From contig JBANSL010000007.1 in the NCBI GenBank assembly GCA_037127255.1, positions 64,279,038 through 64,343,037 of the forward strand: a stretch of 64,000 bases of DNA. Direction: 5' to 3'. The stretch comes from Persicaria tinctoria (Eukaryota > Streptophyta > Magnoliopsida > Caryophyllales > Polygonaceae). A program made the translations under genes and the position numbers. Numbering within the stretch: position 1 is the stretch's first letter; each line of letters opens with the position of its first letter. The notes beneath the pieces were generated by a model. That model saw only the letters and a program-made list of their open reading frames with translations. It searched no databases and was not told where the DNA came from. This document shows positions 43,687-52,225 of this stretch, piece after piece.

Positions 43687-45771
43687 CCTGGTGTTTACAA
43701 AACAATTGTGAGTAGGAATGTTATTTTTAATGAGCATGAATTCCATTTTAAAAAGGCTTCTGCTTCTGTGCTCAATGAGACTAACTTGCAGGAACAAGAT
43801 GATCAGTTTTATGTTCCTAAGAACATAGAATCTGATTCTGATGATGAGTTTGATAGCAGTTATTCTTCTCCCTCTCCTCTCCCTATTTCTTCTTCTGCCC
43901 CTCCTGCTTCTGTGATTATGCAACCTCGCCAATTGGGTGGGGAAGCTACTAATGAATCTGTTTTGCCTTCTTCCTCTTCTATTACTCCTGTTTCTGTGGA
44001 TGAGGAAACTGTTGTTGAATCTGTGTCTGCTTCTGGTTCTGGCAATTCTAGTTCTTCAGATGCTTTAAGACATGATTTAACTGATTGGCAATTGACTAGA
44101 GATAGAAGTCATAGGACTGTCATCCCTAATAAGAGATTCATTAATAACATTGTTGAGTTTGCTTGTCTTGTTTCTTCTGTGGTTCAAAACTATACTCCTG
44201 AAATTTATGAACAAGCTGTTAGATGTGCTCACTTTAAATTCTGGAAGCATGCTATGAATGAAGAAATAGATTCTATGAGAGTTAATAAAACCTGGACTTT
44301 GGTTCCCAAACCTGTTGATGCTAGATTGATTGATTGTAAATGGATCTTTAAACTCAAAGAGGGAATTTCTAAGTCTGACCCCCCTAGATACAAAGCTAGG
44401 TTGGTTGCTAAAGGTTTTACTCAAAGGGAAGGAGAGGATTACAATGAGATCTTTGCTCCTGTTGTGAAATATAAGACTCTTAGATTGTTACTTGCTATGA
44501 CTGCTGTCTATGACTATGAACTTGAACAAATGGATGTTAAAACTGCTTTTCTTCATGGTGACTTGGATGAAACTATTTACATGAGACAGCCTAAAGGCTT
44601 CATAGATTCTGTTCATCCTGACTATGCCTGCTTGCTTAATAAATCTATATATGGCTTGAAACAATCCCCACGTCAGTGGAATATCAAGTTTGATAGATGT
44701 ATGAGATTTAACTTGGGTTTTAAGAGAAGTAAGTTTGATACATGTTTGTACTTTAAAGGTTTAAAGCATGCTGGTCCTGTGTTATATGTTCTTCTATATG
44801 TGGATGATATTCTGCTTATTTCTAAGTCTACTGATTGCATCCTTGATATTAAGAAGAACTTGCAAAAACATTTTGACATGAAGGACTTAGGCATGGCTAA
44901 GAAAATTCTGGGCATGTCCATTGTTAGGGATAGAAAGCATAAGAAGCTTTGGTTGCATCAATGTGATTATGTTCAGAAAGTGCTAGATAGATTTCATATG
45001 ACTGGAGATAAAGTGAATAACATTCCTCTTGGTCCTCATCTTGACTTGACTAAGCTTAAAGAGAAAATGTCTATGGTTGAGTCTAATAGAATGAAATCTA
45101 TTCCTTATGATGCTGCAGTTGGATCTGTTATGTACTCCATGATTTGTACTAGACCTGACTTGGCGTTTGCAATTAGCACACTTAGTAGGTTTATGTCTGA
45201 ACCTGCTGAGAAGCATTGGTTTTCAATGAAATATCTGCTTAAATATTTGCTTGGATCTGTGAACTTATCCCTGTTATATGCTGAACATTCTTCATCTTAT
45301 GATTTACATGGTTTTGTTGATGCTGACTATGCTAGCAACAAGGATACCAGGAAATCTATTACATCCTATGTCTATACATGGGCAGGTAATTGTGTTTCCT
45401 GGAAATCCCAGCAGCAACCTATAGTTGCATTATCCTCTACTGAGGCAGAGTACATTGCAGCCACTGAGGCCTGTAAAGAGGCTATATGGTTGCAGGGTAT
45501 TCTGAAAGAGATTGAGAAGAAGCACTATACTTCTGTATTGCATATAGATAGCCAAAGTGCTCTTTACTTGTGTCGTGACCCCATGTATCATGAAAGAACT
45601 AAGCATATAGATGTGAGATATCATTTTATAAGGGAAAAAGTTGAAGATAATGTGATTCATGTTAAGAAAATTGATGGTAGATATAATCCTGCAGATTTTG
45701 GTACAAAAATAGTTCCTTATGAGAAGTTTTTGTATTGCATGAACTTCCTCCATTTGGAGGAGCTCACTTGA
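43687..45771 (+). CDS. Copia reverse transcriptase-RNase H (second part of Pol)
   Basis: Same phase as the upstream frame: PGVYKTIVSRNVIFNEHEF runs directly on from the stop; the first internal Met is at 43708. After a Ser/Glu-rich linker the RT domain has WIFKLKEGISKSDPPRYKAR, MDVKTAFLHGDLDETIYMRQ, YGLKQSPRQWNIKFD and the catalytic LLYVDDILLI (about 44795). RNase H carries FVDADYASNKDTRKS, LSSTEAEYIAATEACKEAIW and IDSQSALYL, and the chain ends with DVRYHFIREKVEDN and NPADFGTK. All catalytic motifs seem intact. Without readthrough of the stop the RT would lack the rest of Pol. Motifs fit the Tork/Tnt1-like lineage (inference). Confidence 0.93.
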   Translation, partial: PGVYKTIVSRNVIFNEHEFHFKKASASVLNETNLQEQDDQFYVPKNIESDSDDEFDSSYSSPSPLPISSSAPPASVIMQPRQLGGEATNESVLPSSSSITPVSVDEETVVESVSASGSGNSSSSDALRHDLTDWQLTRDRSHRTVIPNKRFINNIVEFACLVSSVVQNYTPEIYEQAVRCAHFKFWKHAMNEEIDSMRVNKTWTLVPKPVDARLIDCKWIFKLKEGISKSDPPRYKARLVAKGFTQREGEDYNEIFAPVVKYKTLRLLLAMTAVYDYELEQMDVKTAFLHGDLDETIYMRQPKGFIDSVHPDYACLLNKSIYGLKQSPRQWNIKFDRCMRFNLGFKRSKFDTCLYFKGLKHAGPVLYVLLYVDDILLISKSTDCILDIKKNLQKHFDMKDLGMAKKILGMSIVRDRKHKKLWLHQCDYVQKVLDRFHMTGDKVNNIPLGPHLDLTKLKEKMSMVESNRMKSIPYDAAVGSVMYSMICTRPDLAFAISTLSRFMSEPAEKHWFSMKYLLKYLLGSVNLSLLYAEHSSSYDLHGFVDADYASNKDTRKSITSYVYTWAGNCVSWKSQQQPIVALSSTEAEYIAATEACKEAIWLQGILKEIEKKHYTSVLHIDSQSALYLCRDPMYHERTKHIDVRYHFIREKVEDNVIHVKKIDGRYNPADFGTKIVPYEKFLYCMNFLHLEELT

Positions 45772-45874
45772 TTTGCTGTGTGAGTGTGGGCTGAGGACGG
45801 ACCTGGCATAAGAATCCACTTTGATATGAAGCTGAGTCTGCCCAGTGCAAGACTTAGAAAATTACAGGGGCATT

Positions 45875-46874
45875 TGTAATGATATGTGTTTAATTTCATA
45901 TGTCTTGTATGCCTTATATGTTACTTGTATTGTTGTGTGTATGCTTGTAACATGTATGAACATGATGAATATACATATTACATATAGGTAACATATATAC
46001 AATGTATGGATGCATACTTTATCGTATATTCGACTGAGTTGTATTGAGCTATTTATAGCTTGATCCTCTAACGAATATATATGTTTAAAGTATGGTGTGA
46101 TAATACATTTGTATCATATGATATAGCTATATGTATAATATGTATACACCAAGAGTTAGGAAGCTTACCTCGTTATTGGGCTTTAAACCCATTAACTGAG
46201 ACAGGCCCATGATTGCCAGACTGGATTGAGGAAAGCCCATGAGCTTGAGCCCGTTGCCAGCTGAAACCCTAAGTTGAGACGCTGCGTTTTGCTTGGCTGG
46301 CGCTCTCCTTTGGTGACCTAGCTATATAAGCTCCCTTTGGAGCTTTCCTGCTGTCGTACTGTTCAGCTTTCTCTCTCTCTTCATCTTCCACACAAACGCT
46401 CTCTCTTCTAGGGTTTTCTAGGGTTTGGTGTTCCTCTCCCTTTGCCTGAAGATTCTACGAGCGAGGAAGCGAAGAAGGTGGCCGACAGTGTCCCTGGTGG
46501 TGCTCTGGTGGCTGGCGCTTCAAGCTCTGGGCATTAGCTCTCCTTCTCCAGGCGATCTAGGGTTGAGATCGAAGATCTCTTCGATCTCGGTTCCCACACA
46601 GGGGGATTTTCTTTCTCTCTTGGTTTCTGATCTCATGCATGCTTAGATCTAGGAGTTTTTGTATCTCTTACTTGATCTGTCTCTGTACGAACTCATATCT
46701 AGTGGATTTGGCCAACTCTTGAGGCCCCGTGGATGTAGGTCATTGACCGAACCACGTAAATCGCTTGTGTTCGTTCTTTGAGTTGTTTGCTTCGATCAGA
46801 TTTGTTATCTCTTGCTCGATTTCATACGCTTCCGCATATTTGCCTATCTCGTTTATCGATCTTTAGGTTTTACA
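45875..46874 (+). repeat. 3' LTR of the Tork-like copia element
   Basis: 1000 bp, same length as the 5' LTR with about nine single-base differences. The 73-codon frame at 46425-46646 is LTR sequence. Confidence 0.93.
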
Positions 46875-46908
46875 CTTGTATTTTGTAAATTACTCTTCTA
46901 ACATATAT

Positions 46909-47448
46909 CATCTTAATTTTGAAACGGATGGGCGTATATTTTAGCCCAAATAAATAGTTAATTAGCTCATTAATTAAACCCCAATTTTGGTGATTATAGA
47001 ATGATATCGATCATGAGAAGTTATTTGTAATAGCCCCAAAAAATATATTGATTTTCCCGGAATTATTTTTGGATCTATTTTATAACATGACCCTTTTTAC
47101 ATGAATTTATTTGGTTCATGGTTTAGTAAAATCACTCTCCCCACCCAAAAAAAATTATAAATAATCGAGATCATGAAATTTTACCCGTCAACACTCTCAT
47201 TCATTCATATGCTATTGATTAGGTTTCACCAAAAACATCCCATCAACCGTTGAAAGAATATAAAGAATTTTAATTAATTCCCACTAATATATGTACCTTC
47301 TTCGGTCATTACATTGGAAAATTTTCCCATAAACTATCTAAATCTCAAATAACTGTTCAAAGAATAAAGAATAGGATGATCCTAAATTACAATTAACTGT
47401 GCAACATTCGCATATGTATGTGTATGTGTGTTTGTATGTACGCATCCA
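46909..47448. other. Intergenic; 3' flank of the At4g22030-like gene
   Basis: AT-rich, no gene. A short tgtatgtg repeat lies at 47411-47440, just beyond the stop codon of the minus-strand gene. Confidence 0.5.
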
Positions 47449-48663
47449 TCAAAACAGCTTGTTAGCGAACTCATCAACTGAGCCCTGAGTAATGGACCGG
47501 CGAGCCACATCCCTCAGCTCTGATAAGCTCCTCCCCAACCGCAACGCCATCTTAAGCTCGAACACTCCCCCGTCCTCCGCCTTCTCCTCCACCGCCCTCT
47601 CCACCTCCTCCCCTATCTCCTCGAACGCTCCGGCACAGTTCCTATACATCTCCAGCACCATCCCCACCTGCCCCCCGTGCTCCACGCTACTCACCACACT
47701 AGCAAGCGACCCACACACCCCCGCCACCACCCCCTGCCCCGTCGCCGCCCCCACTGCCGCCATCCCCGCCAGCACCGGCCCCGCCACTGCCAACACCTTG
47801 CTCACCCTCAACGCCTTGCCCCCCAGCCTCTCGTAGTCCTCCAAGTCCTTCCCCTTCACCAGCTTCGCTATCTCCCTCATCTCCTCCTCCATCTTTCGGG
47901 TCCACCCGTTGCTGTTATTCCTTGTGAGGGAGCGCTTTAACCCCTTATTGGCCGGCCACCACCGAGCCGCCTCGAATGATTTGGGGAACTTGTCCAGCAT
48001 TGCGCCGAGGAGCGGGAGAGGGTAAGCCCTATCGATGGCTAGGACCTTCTCCATTGCGTCTGCCACGTCACTCTCAGTGATCGGAACCGACCCGTTGAGC
48101 TCCATCCGGGTCTGGATCCGGGCACGGAGGCCCTTGAACAGCCTGACCGCGTTCCTTTGCTCCTCCACCAGCTGTGAGGGCTGAATCTTGTTCATGAGTG
48201 CAAGAATGGCGGTCGCAGCCGAGAAGAGGATAACGGAGGAAACCCTAGCGGTGGGCCCGAGCTCTGCAGCCGATGCCAGCGTGGCAACCAGCGTGGCGGT
48301 GAGGGTGATCATGTTGGTGGAGTTGAGGAGGAGGGAGTTCCAGTTGTCGCGCTGCTCCTTAATGTTGGTGTGCATCTCGATCCTATCCGATAAGGCCTCC
48401 AAGACGGCGTACATCTTGGAGGTTGTAATGTCGTTGCTAGATCGCCTTGTCGAGATGAATTGGTTGATCTCGTTTTGTACGAATCTCGGGTTAGTAGACA
48501 ACCTCTGAGCGCTCGAGGAGGATGTGGATGGGGATGATTTGGCGAGATCGGGAAACTGAAGGGCGGATTTGACTCCGAATCGAACGGGTTGGTTTCGAGT
48601 CGGTCTAAAGGATGAAGATGCTAAGGGGGAGAAGGTGAGCCTTGGAGCTTGAAAGGTAGTCAT
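47449..48663 (-). CDS. At4g22030-like plastid-type protein (family labelled probable F-box protein)
   Basis: Intronless frame of 404 codons. The N-terminus (MTTFQAPRLTFSPLASSSFRP..., rich in Ser/Thr/Pro/Arg, few acids) looks like a plastid transit peptide. The body carries the family blocks SKMYAVLEALSDRIEMHTNI, EQRDNWNSLLLNSTNMITL, a hydrophobic segment, NKIQPSQLVEEQRNAVRLF, AYPLPLLGAMLDKFP, DYERLGGKALRVSKVLAVAG, EHGGQVGMVLEMYRNCAGAF and the C-terminus SVDEFANKLF. These match plant proteins named after At4g22030 (recognised from memory). No F-box domain is visible despite that name, and the molecular function is unknown. Two or three hydrophobic stretches (about residues 120-155 and 290-330) suggest membrane association. 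Start ATG at 48663 follows a leader with a TATA box at 48801; the gene looks intact. Confidence 0.82.
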   Translation of the reverse strand: MTTFQAPRLTFSPLASSSFRPTRNQPVRFGVKSALQFPDLAKSSPSTSSSSAQRLSTNPRFVQNEINQFISTRRSSNDITTSKMYAVLEALSDRIEMHTNIKEQRDNWNSLLLNSTNMITLTATLVATLASAAELGPTARVSSVILFSAATAILALMNKIQPSQLVEEQRNAVRLFKGLRARIQTRMELNGSVPITESDVADAMEKVLAIDRAYPLPLLGAMLDKFPKSFEAARWWPANKGLKRSLTRNNSNGWTRKMEEEMREIAKLVKGKDLEDYERLGGKALRVSKVLAVAGPVLAGMAAVGAATGQGVVAGVCGSLASVVSSVEHGGQVGMVLEMYRNCAGAFEEIGEEVERAVEEKAEDGGVFELKMALRLGRSLSELRDVARRSITQGSVDEFANKLF

Positions 48664-48736
48664 TTGGGGGATTTTGACAGTGTGTATTTTTCTTTTGAAA
48701 TCGGTTGGGTTTGGTTGTTGCTTGTTGGTGTTGAAT

Positions 48737-48764
48737 ATGAATGAATGAATGAATGAATGAATGA
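48737..48764. repeat. (ATGA)n microsatellite in the 5' leader
   Basis: About seven atga/gaat repeats, on the minus strand (tcat)n, lying between the probable TATA box and the start codon of the At4g22030-like gene. Confidence 0.9.
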
Positions 48765-48800
48765 GATGAGATGAGTGGTGTAAAATGGGATAGTGTATGG

Positions 48801-48808
48801 TATATATA
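48801..48808 (-). promoter_or_regulatory. TATA box of the At4g22030-like gene
   Basis: tatatata at 48801-48808 on both strands, about 140 bp upstream of the ATG at 48663. Transcription would be expected to start near 48770, giving a leader of ~105 nt that includes the (tcat)n tract. Confidence 0.5.
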
Positions 48809-49356
48809 ATGAAGGGTCAAGTTGATATTTTTGTAGTTTGACCAAATTGCGTACAATTGAATGGAATGGACCCATTCAAAAAATGGGAGTCCCTTTCATT
48901 TTTATTATTATTTTAAGGTGTATGTTTGTGTGCTTGGATTGGGTCTAGCTATTGACTGGGTATGAAATTCCAATAATAAGCCCAAATTGGTCTAATCTTT
49001 TTATTTTTGGTCGAACCGAATTGGTCTATTTTTATACGCAGTGGGCATGTCAATTGTCAACAGCAGTTTTAAAGTTCGTTTAACTGAAATTCAAGTTTTT
49101 AGTCCTTTTTTCTTTTTCTTTTTCTTTTAATGTGTGTGATGGCAATTGGCAATGGTGGTCAGAACTCAAAACGACAGAGAGTCAAAGGTAGACAACAAAA
49201 CGGGTTAACCTCCATCTGTTGATATGGTAAATACTCCTTAGGACTACCTCCGATCCAAAATATATGTCGTTTGACTTTTTAAAAACATATTTTAAAAAGG
49301 TAAAAACTATATAAAATATCAATTTTTTTTAAAATTTTTTTTTTACAACTTAATAT

Positions 49357-49790
49357 TTGATGATAATAGAATATAATTCCATAGCCATTTTTTATAAGGA
49401 TGAAAAAATATTGTGGTTAGCCATCCAACAGGTTAGAGAGCTAGATCTAAACAACAAAGGATTGGAAGCTTCTGCGATTTGTTTGGACTTACAGTTAGCA
49501 CTTCGGAAGGGTATAAAGAACATTATAGTAGAAGGCGATTGGCTGGGTGTAATCAAATGAATTGACGACCCCGTAAATGGTCCATGGAAGATCATGCGAA
49601 CAGTCATATCCAGAAAGAGAATTCAACAACATCAAAATTATACACTGCTATAGAGAGTCAAATCATATTGCGCCGACTTTATTGCAAAAACTAATTGTAT
49701 TTGTAACATGAATACTCTCCATTTGAATAGAGAACTTTGTATCATGGATGGTCTTTGTTTCGTCAAGGATGTCCTAATGTTTACCTACTG
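49357..49790 (+). pseudogene. LINE RNase H-domain fragment
   Basis: The frame reads DEKILWLAIQQVRELDLNNK, then EASAICLDLQLALRKGIKNI and IVEGDWLGVIK, a stop at 49558, and then IDDPVNGPW and CADFIAKTNC in shifting frames. This is the plant LINE RNase H pattern (E..A...AL..A...G...I.VEGD...VI, then ADFLAK). A truncated, decayed fragment of ~430 bp; the RT and endonuclease are absent. Confidence 0.65.
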
Positions 49791-50417
49791 TAAAATCAAA
49801 ACAAAACAAAAAATAATTAAGGATCAAACCTAAACCGGTTTCGGATAGTTGACCAATCTTAATCGGTTTGGTCTGATTCGATCCAGTTTTGGACTATTAA
49901 AATTACTGATATTCATAAAGTTTTATGTAGTATGCATACAATTTCAAGGCTTAGGCCTCCTTTGAATTAAACAAAAGGAAAAGGGGGGGAAAAAAAAAAA
50001 AAGGAAGAAAGAAAGTATGCACACAATTTTGAATATAAATAGTAGAACTAATGACATTATAATAAACAAATGAACTACTAATAAAAATCCATTTCACACT
50101 GTGCTATAAGTAACATTGCTGCTTCTCAAAATCTTGTTAATCAAACATTTTCAAACTTGAGTGCTTGGTTGCAAGCAAATTCAAATATTCAGACTAATAG
50201 AAATATTAAGTCTGTGCATTACATTTCCTATAAGATGTTGAGGTTTCTATGGCTCTGTTAAGCTTTAAGGCAAATGTTATGTTGGATGTATTATTAATTT
50301 ATTAGAAATGAGTAGGATAGATTATTGATATTCTCCGTAAATCATAATGATGTACCTCTTGTTTCGATTATGCAAGTTGAAAATGAAGGAAAATTAAATA
50401 ATAAATCTATGAGATTT

Positions 50418-50448
50418 CAAGAGTCATCTATGACATAGATGACTCTTG
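50418..50448. repeat. Perfect 31-bp palindrome
   Basis: caagagtcatctatg, a single a, then catagatgactcttg. It lies between the two arms of the surrounding inverted duplication and could extrude as a cruciform. Confidence 0.95.
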
Positions 50449-50612
50449 GATTGTCACTGTTGATAATCAGCTTTTTTACTCCAACATGAGTTGCATGCTG
50501 GATACCTATTATGAAGGTTCAATATTCAACTTGCATAATCGAAACAAGAGGTACATCATTAGGATTTACGGAGAATATCAATAATCTATCCTACTCATTT
50601 CTAATAAATTAA

Positions 50613-50910
50613 GGGCTCGTTTGTTTAGATAACTAGGGAAAGGAAAGGTAAGGTATTAAATTTTACACATAAAATGTATATGATCACCAATTTTTGTGAG
50701 CTTGGATGAGAGGATGGAGGGGAATATTAGCCCATCCCAGAGGTATTAGTTACCCCCTCAAAATTAGGGAATAGAAGGATAACACATTTATATAGAAAAT
50801 GGGAGAAGGAGGGGAATGATTAGAATAGGGATCAATGAATCTTAACTTAAATATGGATTATATTCATGAGGGTAATCATTACTTTTTCCTACCAAAAAAC
50901 AAACGGGAGC
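50613..50910. mobile_element. Harbinger/Tourist-type MITE
   Basis: 298 bp with inverted ends gggctcgtttgttt and aaacaaacgggagc and a 3-bp TSD taa (50610-50612, 50911-50913). No coding capacity. It inserted into the right arm of the inverted duplication, because removing it restores the arm. Confidence 0.88.
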
Positions 50911-51831
50911 TAATAATACATCCAACATAACATTTGCCTTAAAGCTTAACAGAGCCATAGAAACCTCAACATCTTATAGGAAATGTAATGCAATACCCTT
51001 TGAAATACCCTTTGAAATCTCATAGATTTATTATTTAATTTTCCTTCATTTTCAATTTTATGTTTTATAATATATAATTAATTATAATTATATGATATTA
51101 GAGATGACAATATGTTTAACTTAAATGTAGTAAAATCATATTGTTAAAAAAAAATGTAGTAAAATCATATAGTTTTTATAATGGACGAGGAAATAAATGG
51201 ACTTTAAACTAGGAATTTGATAATGAAACTGGTAAATGATGTAAATGGAGAAAAATAAATGAGGATGGAGATTCTTATTTCTTAACAAGAGCATAGATTT
51301 GTTGAGAATAGACACAGAGTACTATTTTCAATCTCTAGCCGAATGAAGATATGGAGGGTACCCATGTCTCAGACCTATCCTGTTACATCATAAGTTTTCC
51401 CTAAAAAATGTTAGCATATACCATAGATTCAATGTTGGCAATGGGGTAGCTCGGGGCATGTCATTGTGAAGTATAATTTTATTTGAACAGTATTTCGGAT
51501 ACGGGTCATTATCGAGTTCAATTTTCTAGAGTCATTTTAAAAGTCATGCTATTATGTCAAATTAGTGAAAAAAGAATCGAGATTTTTTTTTTGAATTCGC
51601 ATTCGAGTCATTTTGAAGCCATGTTTATTTGTTATCTACCTTATTTTAGTCTTGATTGATGTTACATTGCGATGTATTATGTGTAGAAGTTTGATATTTA
51701 CCTGGTTACCACATGTTGCTTGCTTTAGTTATGGTTTGGTTGTTTATTGTGAATTGCAGACGAACCACTGAAATACTTCTTTATTTATTTTATTGGCTTT
51801 TGTCAAAAAGAGATTCGATACTTTGCTATTA

Positions 51832-52021
51832 TCTGGTCATCAATCTTGGAGCACAGTGCAGTGTGTTTTATGAACATATAAAACAGGAATTATTTACATA
51901 AAACCAATAGGATGAATGTGCTATATTTCTGGTCGTTAATCTTGGAGCACAGTGCGGTGTGTTTTATGAACATAAACATGAATTATCTACATAAAACCAA
52001 TAGGATGAATGTGTTATATTA
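51832..52021. repeat. 96-bp tandem duplication
   Basis: Two copies beginning tctggtcatcaatcttgg (51832) and tctggtcgttaatcttgg (51928), both containing gagcacagtgc, gtgttttatgaacat and accaataggatgaatgtg. Differences are a few substitutions and a small deletion. Confidence 0.88.
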
Positions 52022-52225
52022 TCTGAGATATAAGTTGGCAAAGTGTGTGAGAAGTCATCTTTGTTTTCATTGGGATTTATAGCCAGAGTGCGCTAGGTTC
52101 AGATTGCAAAATTGTTCTGTAACCGTACGTTTGATCATGATATGCAAACATAGAGTAAAAAACCTAGTGCAGTACTACACATAAGGAGGTTTGTTGACCG
52201 AACTGCAGAGCCCTAGTGGTATATC

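Larger units (their letters stand above)
40212..46874 (+). mobile_element. Young, nearly intact Ty1/copia element (Tork-like)
   Basis: Two 1000-bp LTRs (40212-41211, 45875-46874), TSD cttgt (40207-40211, 46875-46879), primer site tggtatcagagc (41215-41226) and polypurine tract caggggcatt before the 3' LTR. The polyprotein frame is open from 41551 to 45771 except for one TAA at 43684. About nine LTR differences were counted by eye, so it is young but older than the SIRE insertion at 10 kb. It lies inside the 3' LTR of another copia element. Confidence 0.95.
34803..46903 (+). mobile_element. Ty1/copia element (Ale-like) with two nested insertions
   Basis: 5' LTR 34803-34999; primer site tggtatcagagc at 35000-35011; TSD tatat at 34798-34802 and 46904-46908. 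The 3' LTR starts at 40088 and is split at 40211 by another copia element, resuming at 46880 after the duplicated cttgt. A 944-bp solo LTR sits in the RT region. Both LTRs begin TATTAGG rather than the usual TG. Its own coding sequence has at least three stops and one frameshift. Confidence 0.9.
50217..51054. repeat. Inverted duplication, arms ~165 bp, interrupted by a MITE
   Basis: Left arm 50217-50380 (gcattacatttcctataag ... gattatgcaagttga) is repeated in reverse complement at 50526-50612 plus 50911-50991, with only one or two mismatches seen. A further 43-bp segment (50378-50420) is perfectly inverted at 51012-51054. Its order relative to the first arm is changed, so more than one rearrangement took place. 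The middle (50450-50525) encodes on the minus strand ATHVGVKKLIINSDNPRV, an RNase H-like LINE peptide. Confidence 0.85.

Noticed and set aside
43860..44424. Minus-strand frames of 61-126 codons opposite the Tork-like copia polyprotein
   Set aside because: Shadows of the real plus-strand frame.
47449..48663. Calling the 404-residue protein a true F-box (SCF) protein
   Set aside because: The family label comes from At4g22030, but no F-box motif is visible here and the N-terminus looks plastid-targeting, so only the family name is used.
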